From Ancylobacter koreensis (GTDB taxonomy: Bacteria > Pseudomonadota > Alphaproteobacteria > Rhizobiales > Xanthobacteraceae), in contig NZ_JALKCG010000008.1 of the NCBI RefSeq assembly GCF_023016525.1, forward strand, positions 124,001 through 188,000: a stretch of DNA of 64,000 nucleotides. The letters are read 5' to 3'. Below, piece after piece: positions 35,119 through 42,383 of this stretch (position 1 is its first letter; every line of letters begins with the position of its first letter). The position numbers and the translations under genes are program-made. The notes under the pieces are model-generated. The model had not been told where the DNA came from. It worked only from the letters and a program-made list of their open reading frames with translations, and did no database searches.

Positions 35119-36171
35119 TCAGGCGGCCTGCCGGCGTTCGATCTCGTCCATGGCGATGTGGCGCCGTTCGCTCGCCGAGCGGTAGACCTCCTCCTCCACC
35201 ATCACATTGCGGATGTAGTCTTCGACACGGTTCTCCAGCGGCGCGCCCCGCGTGAGATGGTCGATCACGTGGCGCTGCAGCGCGTAGACCGCGTCGCCCG
35301 CATAGCCGCGGTCGTGCCATTCATAGGGATGCTGGCGCTCTTCCTCGCCGCGCCGGCGCACGAAGATGCGGCCCTCGCCGTCGAGGCGCACCGCCCCGTG
35401 CTCTGCGTCGAGCGCGAATTCGCCCATGGTGAGGCGCGGATTGCGCGCGCCGCAGTCGGCCAGCCGGTTGCCGTCGAGCAGGCCGGCCGTCGGACCGGCG
35501 AAATCGAAGATGACATAGCCCGCATCCTCCCCGGCGATGGCCGGATTCAGCCGGCGCAGGCGAGCCGAGACGCCGGTGATCTCGCCGACGAGGAAACGGA
35601 ACACGTCGATCATGTGAATGCCGGTCTCATGGATGAGGAAGCGCGGCATCTGCTGGAAATAGGGCTGGCGATCGAGATAGGCCGCCGGCCCCTGCCCGTC
35701 TCCGGGACGCATGCGGAAGGCGATATTGTAGACGGCGCCGAGCGAGCCCCCCTCGATCAGGCGGCGGATCTCGCGGAACCACGGCTTGAAGCGCCAGTTC
35801 TCGTGCACCACCACCGGAACCGGGCCGGCACGCGCGATCTCCACCATGCGCAGCGCGTCCGGCAGGGTCGGCGCCAAAGGCTTCTGGGTAATGGCGGGAA
35901 TGCCGCGCCGCAGCGCCGCCTCCACCAGAGGCAGGTGCGTCTCGGGCGGTGAGATGATGTCGACGAGGTCGGGCTTCAGCGCGTCCATCATGGCTTCGGC
36001 GTCGCCGAAGGTGGCGGCGACCCCGTATTCGGCCGCGAAGGTTTCGGCCCGCTCGCGGTTCCGCGCATAGGCGAGCCCCACCAGCTCGACCTCCGGGATC
36101 CGATTCCAGGCCTCGTAGTGATACCGGCCGAAGAAGCCTGTGCCGATGGTTGCCAGCCGGATGCGTCGCAT
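35119..36171 (-). CDS. Gfo/Idh/MocA-family oxidoreductase
   Basis: A 350-residue sugar oxidoreductase. The Rossmann loop IGTGFFGRYHYEAW is at 9-22. The signature EKP-like motif reads TQKPLAPT (about 95-102), with Q replacing E and the conserved lysine kept. The catalytic DxxxH-like block is FLIHETGIHMIDVF with the histidine. The C-terminal beta-sheet domain follows. It has a good promoter directly upstream (36195-36222) and a GGAAGGAG box, so a transcript of seven genes may begin here. It oxidises a sugar, inositol or sugar acid with NAD(P); the exact one is unknown. Confidence 0.9.
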   Translation of the reverse strand: MRRIRLATIGTGFFGRYHYEAWNRIPEVELVGLAYARNRERAETFAAEYGVAATFGDAEAMMDALKPDLVDIISPPETHLPLVEAALRRGIPAITQKPLAPTLPDALRMVEIARAGPVPVVVHENWRFKPWFREIRRLIEGGSLGAVYNIAFRMRPGDGQGPAAYLDRQPYFQQMPRFLIHETGIHMIDVFRFLVGEITGVSARLRRLNPAIAGEDAGYVIFDFAGPTAGLLDGNRLADCGARNPRLTMGEFALDAEHGAVRLDGEGRIFVRRRGEEERQHPYEWHDRGYAGDAVYALQRHVIDHLTRGAPLENRVEDYIRNVMVEEEVYRSASERRHIAMDEIERRQAA

Positions 36172-36194
36172 GTCCGTCTCCTTCCGATGAGGGA

Positions 36195-36222
36195 AGTCTA
36201 TTTTCTTATTTTAGCATGTCAA
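36195..36222 (-). promoter_or_regulatory. Sigma-70-type promoter before the Gfo/Idh/MocA gene
   Basis: On the coding strand, consensus TTGACA (36222-36217), spacer 16 nt, TAGACT (36200-36195), in an AT-rich 50-nt gap. It lies 24 nt upstream of the start codon, giving a leader of under 20 nt. It makes the operon 36171 to 28581 independent of the preceding gene. Confidence 0.6.
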
Positions 36223-36225
36223 CTC

Positions 36226-36912
36226 TCATTGTGGGATAAACTCCCGCTCCAGTGCGAGATCGAGCCGATATTGGCCGCACTGCATCTCCGGGCTGGCACC
36301 GGCCGCCTTAAGCTCCTGCGCATCGGCGAGCCGGGCGGCGATCCGCGCGATCGTGAGGGGGTCGGAAGCCCAGACCACCAGCGTCCAGGCTTCGGTGCGG
36401 TCCTCGGCCCCACGGATGACGCGCTCCGTCGAGCGGATGGTCGTGATGTCGTCCACCGCCTCCCACAGCTCGGCCCTGAGAAAGAGCGGCTCCTCCCGCA
36501 GACGGGGGAACAGTTCCTCGCCCACATGGCGCCTCAGATCCTCTTCGCGACCGGCCTCCGGCCGCAGCCGCAGGGTGAGCACGCAGCCGCCCTCCGGCCC
36601 TTGCAGGACAAGGCTTGCGCGGCACACGGTGCGGGAGTTGGCGCGGAAATGCGGCATGCAGAGCCGTGTCCACTCGGTCGGCGCGTTCACGCGGGCGAGA
36701 TAGGGCGCGCTGCCCAGAACCTGCGGCGAGACGGTCTCGTAATAGATGAAAAGCGCGGGCGCGCCGGCCAGCGCGCTGTGCCGGCGCGCCCGCACGAATC
36801 CGGGGATCGACACACGCTCGATGTGATGCTCGCGATTGTACCATTCGAGCACCGCCGTCTCGTAAGCCGGCTCGATATCGTGCCAGATCGCCAGAACGCC
36901 TTTCGACTGCAA
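36226..36912 (-). CDS. Hypothetical protein with two ferredoxin-fold-like halves
   Basis: A protein of about 228 residues that I do not recognise by name. Each half begins with a strand and a helix reminiscent of EthD/Dabb-type dimeric alpha-beta barrels (EWYNREHHIERVSIPGFVRA in the first half; VLTLRLRP and AWTLVVWAS in the second). I favour a TTG start at 36912, preceded by GGGAGG at 5 nt. An ATG at 36954 in the same frame would add 14 residues lying over the probable promoter box. It is divergent from the epimerase gene at 37010 and upstream of the Gfo/Idh/MocA operon. Small proteins of this fold often accompany catabolic enzymes. Confidence 0.55.
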   Translation of the reverse strand: MQSKGVLAIWHDIEPAYETAVLEWYNREHHIERVSIPGFVRARRHSALAGAPALFIYYETVSPQVLGSAPYLARVNAPTEWTRLCMPHFRANSRTVCRASLVLQGPEGGCVLTLRLRPEAGREEDLRRHVGEELFPRLREEPLFLRAELWEAVDDITTIRSTERVIRGAEDRTEAWTLVVWASDPLTIARIAARLADAQELKAAGASPEMQCGQYRLDLALEREFIPQ

Positions 36913-36932
36913 CGCCACCTCCCATCGAATGC

Positions 36933-36948
36933 TTCCGACAATATAGAT
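36933..36948. promoter_or_regulatory. Candidate IclR operator in the divergent promoter region
   Basis: TTCCGACAATATAGAT, 12 of 16 matches to the box at 27576-27591, and sharing CGACAATAT with 28515-28530. It lies between the divergent genes starting at 36912 and 37010. It may link this region to the IclR regulator at 27667; this is inference from similarity. Confidence 0.35.
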
Positions 36949-37009
36949 TGACATCCGAGTTTTTGAAAAGATAGCGTCGCGCCGTCACAGGATGGGGCAC
37001 GGAGCGATC

Positions 37010-37942
37010 ATGAGCCGGAATATCCTTGTCACCGGGGCGTTCGGCCATCTGGGCCGGCATGTGGTGCGCGAGGCTTGCGCGCTCGGCACCGTTTCCGCGC
37101 TGGACCTTGCGGGGGAAGACACGCCGGCGCCGCCCGGCGCGGCGCGCGTATGGCGCGCAAGTGTGCTCGACACCGACAGCCTCGGCCGAGCCTGCGAGGG
37201 GGTCGATGCGGTCATCCATCTCGCCGCCATGGCGAACATCTTCGCCGGCTCCCCCTCGGAGATCGTGCGCGTCAATACGGTCGGCACCTGGAACGTCCTC
37301 GAAGCCGCCGAAGCCGCGGGCGTCCGGCGCGTCGTGCTGTGCTCGAGCGATTCCGTGACCGGCCTTACCGTGCGGCCGGATTGCATGAAGCCGCCGCGCT
37401 ATCTGCCGATCGACATCGACCATCCCTGCCATCCGACCGAGGCCTACGGTCTCAGCAAGAAGCTGGGTGAAGAGGCGGGACGCTGCATGGCCGACCGCGG
37501 CAATATGGAAGTTATGGCGCTGCGGCCCGTCTATGTCCTCTATCCGCGCGTCGTCGACGAAGTGCTCCGCCGTGCCCGCGATCCGGCCAGCTATGTCCCG
37601 CCGCCCGACCCGGTGTCGCCCAAGGCGGGTGGCGGCCCGTTCTGGCATTATGTAACGCCCGAGGACGCCGCCCGCGCCTTCCGCCAGGCGGTGGACGCGC
37701 CGATGACGCAGCCCTTCGAACAGGCGTTCGTGATGGCCGGCGAGACCCTGCATCCCCAGCCGACGCTCGAACGCGCCCGCGCCCTGTTCGGCGACCTGCC
37801 CGAGATCCGGGATCCGCGCCTCTACGAGGAAAATCCCCACGCGCCGATCTTCGACATGACGGGGGCGGCGCGGCTACTCGGTTTCACCGCGCCGACGGGG
37901 ATGCGCGCGGCGCTCGCCGAGCGGCTGCGCGAAACGGCCTGA
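37010..37942 (+). CDS. NAD-dependent epimerase/dehydratase-family protein (3 of 3 in the cluster)
   Basis: A 310-residue extended SDR with cofactor loop GAFGHLG at 9-15 and catalytic YGLSK at 146-150. I took the ATG at 37010, which has GGAG 5 nt upstream, over the in-frame ATG at 36992. It is similar to the minus-strand paralogue at 34159 (see the shared blocks there). It is followed after 7 nt by the FAD oxidoreductase, so the two form a plus-strand operon divergent from the rest of the cluster. Confidence 0.87.
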   Translation: MSRNILVTGAFGHLGRHVVREACALGTVSALDLAGEDTPAPPGAARVWRASVLDTDSLGRACEGVDAVIHLAAMANIFAGSPSEIVRVNTVGTWNVLEAAEAAGVRRVVLCSSDSVTGLTVRPDCMKPPRYLPIDIDHPCHPTEAYGLSKKLGEEAGRCMADRGNMEVMALRPVYVLYPRVVDEVLRRARDPASYVPPPDPVSPKAGGGPFWHYVTPEDAARAFRQAVDAPMTQPFEQAFVMAGETLHPQPTLERARALFGDLPEIRDPRLYEENPHAPIFDMTGAARLLGFTAPTGMRAALAERLRETA

Positions 37943-37949
37943 GCCGACG

Positions 37950-39692
37950 ATGGACAATAGCGGGGACTGGGACGAAAGCGCCGACATCGTCGTGCTCGGC
38001 AGCGGTGGCGCTGGCCTAACGGCCGCCGTCGTCGCCGCGGTCGAAGGGCGGCGGGTGCTGGTGCTGGAGCGCACCGAGCGCATCGGCGGCACCACCGCCT
38101 ATTCCTCCGGCACGCTGTGGGTGCCCGGCTTCAGCAGCTTCGCCGCGCCGGAAGAGCAGGAGCGCGCCTCCGTCGACGCGCTGAATTACCTCGACGCTCT
38201 CGTGGGCGCCAAGGCGCCGCGCGAGATGCGGCTGGCCTTCCTGCGCGAGGGGCCGCGGATGATGCGCTATCTCGCCGCGCGCACGCAGGCAGCGTTCCGC
38301 ACCTACCCGACCAGCCCCGACTATTATCAGGAGCTGGCCGGCGCCAGCGCCGGGGGGCAGGCTCATGAACCCCTGCCCTTCGACGGCCGCACCCTGGGCC
38401 CCGACTTCGCCCGGCTGCGCGACCCGATTCCGGAACTGATGCTGTTCGGCGGCATGATGGTCACCCGCGGCGAGGCGGCGCGGCTGCTGAAGGCGTGGCG
38501 CTCGCTCGACGGTCTGGCGCTCGCCGCCCGGCTCATCGCCCGCTACGGCCGCGACCGGCTGCGCCGCCGGCGCGGCACGCGGCTCGTTCTCGGCAACGCG
38601 CTGGTGGCCCGGCTGCTGGCCTCGCTGCTGGAGCGCGGCGGGGAGGTGCGGTGCGGACAGGAGACGGCCGCCCTGCTCGTGAACGAGGGGCGGGTATGTG
38701 GCGTGAGCGTGCGGACCGGCTCCGGCCTGCGCCGCATCGCGGCGCGCGACGGGGTGATCCTCGCCGGCGGCGGCTTTCCCGCCAATGCCGACTGGCGGCG
38801 GCGCTACATTCCGCCCCCGGTGCCCACGCACAGCCCGGCCTGCCCGTCCTGCCTCGGCGAGACCCTGCAGCTGGCGCTCGACGCCGGCGCCGCGCTGCGC
38901 GCCCCGGGCGGCGGCAACGCAGTGTGGTTCCCGAGTTCCATCGCCCCGCGCGGCGACGGCTCGACCGCCGTCTATCCTCATATCGTGCTCGACCGCGCCA
39001 AGCCGGGGCTGATCGCGGTCGACCGCGCCGGGCGGCGCTTCGCCGACGAGGCGGCCTCCTATGACCGGTTCTCGCGCGCGATCCGGGAGGCGGAGGCGAG
39101 CCGCCCGACCCTTCCGGCCGCGCTCGTCTGCGATGCCCGCTTCCTCTGGCGCTACGGGCTCGGCATGATCCGCCCGATGAGCCTGCGGCTGCGTCCCCAT
39201 CTCGCCAATGGCTATCTCAAGCGCGGCGACACGCCCGCGCAGCTCGCCGAGGCTCTCGGCGTCGATGCCGGCGGGCTGGCGGCGACCATCGCCCGCTGGA
39301 ACGCGATGTGCGCCGAAGGGCACGACGAGGATTTCGGGAAGGGCGGCAATCTCTATGACCGCTCCAATGGCGATGCCGCCCGCGGCCCGAACCCATGCAT
39401 GGCGCCGCTGGAGAAGCCGCCCCTCTACGGTGTGCTGGTCTATCCGACGCCCGTCGCGACGAGCCTCGGCCTCGCCACCAATACGCAGGCGCAGGTGCTC
39501 GACGCCGAGGACCGGCCGATCCCCGGACTTTATGCCTGCGGCAACGACATGAGCGCCGCGATGGGAGGCGAGTATCAGGGACCCGGCGGGCAACTGGGCC
39601 CCGGCATGACCTTCGCCTACATCGCCGCACGTCATGCCATCGGAGTCGCGTCCGGCGAGATGGAAGGGCCGTCACCTCAAAAGGCGCCATGA
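37950..39692 (+). CDS. FAD-dependent oxidoreductase (fumarate reductase / 3-ketosteroid dehydrogenase-like flavoprotein)
   Basis: A 580-residue flavoprotein. The N-terminal dinucleotide fold is VLGSGGAGLTAA (about 15-26), with ERTERIGGTTAYSSGTLW downstream, the pattern of the FAD_binding_2 group (fumarate reductases, 3-ketosteroid-delta-1-dehydrogenase, urocanate reductase). The C-terminal FAD contact is GNDMSAAMGGEYQGPGGQLG. Without the fumarate reductase cap-domain residues identified, the hydride acceptor is uncertain; a dehydrogenase acting next to a carbonyl is likely. It ends with an ATGA overlap to a tiny ORF. Confidence 0.85.
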   Translation: MDNSGDWDESADIVVLGSGGAGLTAAVVAAVEGRRVLVLERTERIGGTTAYSSGTLWVPGFSSFAAPEEQERASVDALNYLDALVGAKAPREMRLAFLREGPRMMRYLAARTQAAFRTYPTSPDYYQELAGASAGGQAHEPLPFDGRTLGPDFARLRDPIPELMLFGGMMVTRGEAARLLKAWRSLDGLALAARLIARYGRDRLRRRRGTRLVLGNALVARLLASLLERGGEVRCGQETAALLVNEGRVCGVSVRTGSGLRRIAARDGVILAGGGFPANADWRRRYIPPPVPTHSPACPSCLGETLQLALDAGAALRAPGGGNAVWFPSSIAPRGDGSTAVYPHIVLDRAKPGLIAVDRAGRRFADEAASYDRFSRAIREAEASRPTLPAALVCDARFLWRYGLGMIRPMSLRLRPHLANGYLKRGDTPAQLAEALGVDAGGLAATIARWNAMCAEGHDEDFGKGGNLYDRSNGDAARGPNPCMAPLEKPPLYGVLVYPTPVATSLGLATNTQAQVLDAEDRPIPGLYACGNDMSAAMGGEYQGPGGQLGPGMTFAYIAARHAIGVASGEMEGPSPQKAP

Positions 39693-39805
39693 GCTGGTGG
39701 AACGAGGTGGTTGAGATCAACGGCGCCAAACTCCCGGAATGGGAAGTGTGCGTCCCGCTCACCACGCCAGCAGGCGCCTCCCGATCAGCGCGCCTGCGGC
39801 GGTGA
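39689..39805 (+). CDS. Tiny ORF coupled to the flavoprotein gene (38 aa), possibly a truncated gene
   Basis: The ATG overlaps the flavoprotein stop in an ATGA junction, and AAGG lies 5 nt upstream. The ORF begins MSWWNEVVEINGAKLPEWEV and turns into low-complexity basic residues before its stop, overlapping the 3' end of nrsF on the other strand. The sensible N-terminus followed by a nonsense-like tail suggests the start of a gene whose body was lost when the flanking block was joined. It could also be chance. Confidence 0.3.
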   Translation: MSWWNEVVEINGAKLPEWEVCVPLTTPAGASRSARLRR

Positions 39806-40394
39806 CGATGGCGATGGCGATACCGTACCAGGCCAGCACGAAGAGCGGCGAATCGTCGATGCAGTGCAGGGCATAAAGCGCCGCGCCGAGCCCGCCGGCC
39901 AGAAGTCCGGCGGCGGCGCCGGCGAGCGCAGGATGGGAGGGCGCGCCCCGCCGCAGCGCCAGCAGCACCGCCCCGAGCAGCGGCGCCGACAGCAGCGGCA
40001 CCAGCGTCGCGCAGTAGAGCGCATAATGGCCCATAAGCCCCGGCATCCAGCTCTCGGGCGGTGTGACGAGGAGTTGCGCCACGACGCCCGCCGCAAGCAC
40101 CGCCAGCGGCAGCAGAAGCAGCCAGGCTCCCTCCCCCACTCGGGCGCCCGGCCGCACCAGACGCAGCGCGGTCAGTCCGGCGGCAGCGGCAAGCGAGAGC
40201 GTGACCGCGAATTTGAGGAGAATGCGCGGCTCGACGAGGAGGCCCGGCATGCCGGCGCGCGGCGCCAATATGAGCGCGAACAGGGCCAACGCCCCGGCGA
40301 GGCCGACGGCCAGCCCCAGGGCAAGCCCCGTCCCCAGCCCCCGCGTGGGGCGGGCATCGGCCGCAAGGCCGCGTATCAGATCGTCCGTCTTCAC
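39759..40394 (-). CDS. nrsF: NrsF-type membrane anti-sigma factor (DUF1109)
   Basis: A 211-residue protein with six membrane helices, the DUF1109/NrsF topology. It keeps sigma F inactive at the inner membrane. Two cysteines, C128 (HYALYCATL) and C178 (YALHCIDD), sit at membrane-periplasm borders. A conserved cysteine pair is known in the family and is needed for signal response. The start is a GTG at 40394, 13 nt after the sigma gene stop. Together with sigF it forms a two-gene operon behind a sigma F-type promoter. Confidence 0.9.
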   Translation of the reverse strand: MKTDDLIRGLAADARPTRGLGTGLALGLAVGLAGALALFALILAPRAGMPGLLVEPRILLKFAVTLSLAAAAGLTALRLVRPGARVGEGAWLLLLPLAVLAAGVVAQLLVTPPESWMPGLMGHYALYCATLVPLLSAPLLGAVLLALRRGAPSHPALAGAAAGLLAGGLGAALYALHCIDDSPLFVLAWYGIAIAIVTAAGALIGRRLLAW

Positions 40395-40407
40395 GCCCGC
40401 TCGTCCC

Positions 40408-40956
40408 TCATCCGTCGTTTCTCAGCCGGGCCGAAAGGCTGGCGAAGGCCCGGTGCAGGGAGACGCGCACGGCGCCCTGCGTCATCTGCATGCGATCTGC
40501 GGTTTCGCCGATGGAGCTCCCCTCCACCGCTACGGCCCGCAGCACATCGCGCTGCTTTTCCGGCAGCAGGGCGAGATGCTTCTCGACCTCCGCCGCCTCG
40601 GTGCCGGGCCGCTCCTCGGGCGCCGCCAGCACCTCGGCGAAATCCTCCACCGACACCTCGACCCGCCGACCGCGCCGCCGCAGATGGTCGATCATCTTGT
40701 TGCGCGCGATGGTCCAGAGCCACGGGCCGAGCGGATCGCCCGACCGCCAGCTCTGGCGCTTGAGGTGAACCGCGAGCAGCGTCTCCTGCACGATGTCCTC
40801 ACACTCCGCCGTCGGCGCGCCAAGGCGCGCCAGACGGCGCTGCACCACGAGACGTAGCGCCGGCGCGATCTCGCGCAGCAGCCGCTCATAGGCAGCGCTG
40901 TCGCCGGCGAGTGCGCCTTGCATCAACTGCGCCCAGCGCCGCTCGCGCTCGTCCAT
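40408..40956 (-). CDS. sigF: ECF sigma factor, SigF type
   Basis: A 182-residue ECF sigma factor. Region 2 carries DIVQETLLAVHLKR and the -10-recognition helix WLWTIARNKMIDHLRRRGR. Region 4 carries LPEKQRDVL and the helix-turn-helix SIGETADRMQMTQGAVRVSLHRA. I chose the ATG at 40956 because the upstream ATG at 40977 overlaps the -10 element of the promoter. The pairing with NrsF and the divergent DUF2282 operon is that of Caulobacter SigF, which controls bufferin-type copper/metal-stress genes. Confidence 0.92.
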   Translation of the reverse strand: MDERERRWAQLMQGALAGDSAAYERLLREIAPALRLVVQRRLARLGAPTAECEDIVQETLLAVHLKRQSWRSGDPLGPWLWTIARNKMIDHLRRRGRRVEVSVEDFAEVLAAPEERPGTEAAEVEKHLALLPEKQRDVLRAVAVEGSSIGETADRMQMTQGAVRVSLHRAFASLSARLRNDG

Positions 40957-40977
40957 CCGCACGTTCCCGAAGGTCAA

Positions 40978-41003
40978 TTCGTCAGCCGGGGGCCCGGTGT
41001 TAC
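40978..41003 (-). promoter_or_regulatory. Sigma F-type promoter of sigF-nrsF (autoregulation)
   Basis: On the coding strand, GTAACA (41003-40998), spacer exactly 16 nt, CGAA (40981-40978). This has the GTAACC-N16-CGAA architecture known for Caulobacter SigF promoters and mirrors the promoter at 41061-41086. Position relative to the ATG at 40956 is correct. Confidence 0.75.
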
Positions 41004-41060
41004 ACCGGGTGAAGCGACCGAAGCGAATTCTTACGGCCGCATATTTCGTCGCTCGCCGCC

Positions 41061-41086
41061 GTAACGCAATGGCGGGTGCCTCCGAA
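41061..41086 (+). promoter_or_regulatory. Sigma F-type promoter of the bufferin operon
   Basis: GTAACG (41061-41066), 16-nt spacer, CGAA (41083-41086), about 70 nt upstream of the bufA start codon. It shares spacing and both core elements with the divergent sigF promoter, so the two are very probably co-regulated by sigma F. Confidence 0.78.
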
Positions 41087-41156
41087 GAAGGAGATGGCGC
41101 CGGTTGGGCTCGAACGCCCCGGCACCGGACAGACCCTTCATAGAGGAAATCCCCCG

Positions 41157-41453
41157 ATGACCACGACCTTCAGCAAGAACACCCTCGCCGCGGCCACCCT
41201 TGCCGGTTCGCTCGCCGCCGCCCTCGGCATGGTCGCCAGCGCCGCCGCCGGCCCCGTGGCGCCGCAGCCGACCATGGACAAGTGCTACGGCATCTCGATG
41301 GCCGGCCAGAACGACTGCGCCGCAGGCGCGGGCACCACCTGCGCCGGCACCTCGAAGGTCAATTACGACGCCAAGGCGTGGAAATACGTCGCCAAGGGCA
41401 CCTGCGAGACCATCAAGACCCCGAAGGGCATGGGCCACCTGCAGCCCATGTGA
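41157..41453 (+). CDS. bufA1: Bufferin precursor (DUF2282 family), copper-binding RiPP-like peptide
   Basis: A 98-residue exported precursor. A Sec signal of about 31 residues ends in ASAAAG. The mature part has four cysteines, C43 (DKCYG), C54 (QNDCA), C62 (TTCAG) and C83 (KGTCE), in the DUF2282 pattern. In bufferins, cysteines are converted by the DUF692/DUF2063 enzyme pair to heterocycles that bind copper in the periplasm. The start ATG at 41157 has GAGGAA upstream. It is the first gene after the sigma F-type promoter and is followed by a strong double hairpin, which would favour high peptide levels. Confidence 0.9.
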   Translation: MTTTFSKNTLAAATLAGSLAAALGMVASAAAGPVAPQPTMDKCYGISMAGQNDCAAGAGTTCAGTSKVNYDAKAWKYVAKGTCETIKTPKGMGHLQPM

Positions 41454-41463
41454 GATCGCGCCA

Positions 41464-41510
41464 CCGGGCTGAGGCCCGGACCAAGGGAGGGCGCCCCTCG
41501 GCGCCCTCCC
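41464..41510 (+). terminator. Double hairpin between the precursor and maturase genes
   Basis: The first stem is CCGGGC-TGAG-GCCCGG (41464-41479). The second is an 11-bp perfect stem GGGAGGGCGCC-CCTC-GGCGCCCTCCC (41485-41510). It is followed by CCCGCCAAGGAGG, which supplies the ribosome-binding site of bufB, not a U-tract. A partial terminator or mRNA-stabilising element is likely, giving more peptide than enzyme. Confidence 0.65.
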
Positions 41511-41528
41511 CCCGCCAAGGAGGTTTCC

Positions 41529-42380
41529 ATGCCCGCCACGCTTCCCGCCGGCCCCGGCGTCGGCTTCAAGCCCGAGCACTTCGACGCCATCCTCGCGGAT
41601 GAGGCGAGCCCCCTCTCCTTCGTCGAGATCCATGCCGAGAACTACATGGGCGACGGCGGAAGGCCGCACGCCCAGCTCGCCATGCTGCGCGAGCGCTTCG
41701 CCCTCTCCGTTCACGGCGTCGGCCTCTCCATCGGTGGCGAGACGCTCGATGCCGCCCATCTCGCCCGCCTGCGCCGGCTGATCGACCGCTACCGGCCGGA
41801 GAGTTTTTCCGAGCATCTCGCCTGGTCGACGCATGAGGGAGCCTTCTTCAACGACCTGCTGCCGCTGCCCTACACCCGGGAAACGCTGGCGCGGGTCGCC
41901 GGCCACATCTCGCGCGTCCAGGACACGCTCGGCCGGCGCATGCTGCTGGAGAACCCGTCGACCTATGTGCGCTTCGCGGAAAGCACGATCCGTGAGGTCG
42001 ACTTCCTTGGCGCGCTGGTCGCCCGCACCGGCTGCGGTCTGCTGCTCGACGTGAACAACGTTTTCGTCTCGGCCGTGAACCACGGGACCGATGCACGGGC
42101 CTACCTCGCCGACTTCCCCTTCGAGGCGGTCGGCGAAATTCACCTCGGCGGCCATGACGAGGACGCCGACGAGACCGGCGCGCCGCTGCTGATCGACGCC
42201 CATGGCAGCCCCGTCGCCGACCCGGTGTGGACTTTGTTCGTCGAGGTGATCGCCCGCACCGGGCCTCTGCCGAGCCTGATCGAATGGGACAATGACGTAC
42301 CGGAATGGCCGATCCTGCGGGCCGAAGCCGCGCGCGCCGGAACGGTACTGGCCCGCCACCTCCGCAGCCGGGCGGCCTGA
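41529..42380 (+). CDS. bufB: DUF692 (MNIO) peptide-modifying oxidase of the bufferin system
   Basis: A 283-residue TIM-barrel multinuclear non-haem iron oxidase. Probable iron ligands are in SVHGVGLS (H62), SEHLAW (H96), LLENPST (E141), LLDVNN (D174), AVNHG (H185), EIHLGGH (H205, H209) and IEWDND (E252). Family members such as MbnB oxidise cysteines of a peptide partner to azole-type rings. It acts with the DUF2063 partner encoded 3 nt downstream. AAGGAGG precedes the ATG at 41529. Confidence 0.93.
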   Translation: MPATLPAGPGVGFKPEHFDAILADEASPLSFVEIHAENYMGDGGRPHAQLAMLRERFALSVHGVGLSIGGETLDAAHLARLRRLIDRYRPESFSEHLAWSTHEGAFFNDLLPLPYTRETLARVAGHISRVQDTLGRRMLLENPSTYVRFAESTIREVDFLGALVARTGCGLLLDVNNVFVSAVNHGTDARAYLADFPFEAVGEIHLGGHDEDADETGAPLLIDAHGSPVADPVWTLFVEVIARTGPLPSLIEWDNDVPEWPILRAEAARAGTVLARHLRSRAA

Positions 42381-42383
42381 GCC

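Noticed and set aside
28581-36171. An inositol or apionate degradation pathway
   Set aside because: A ThDP enzyme, TIM-barrel isomerase and Gfo/Idh/MocA oxidoreductase are suggestive, but IolB, IolC and IolE counterparts, the apionate lactonase and the RuBisCO-like enzymes are absent.
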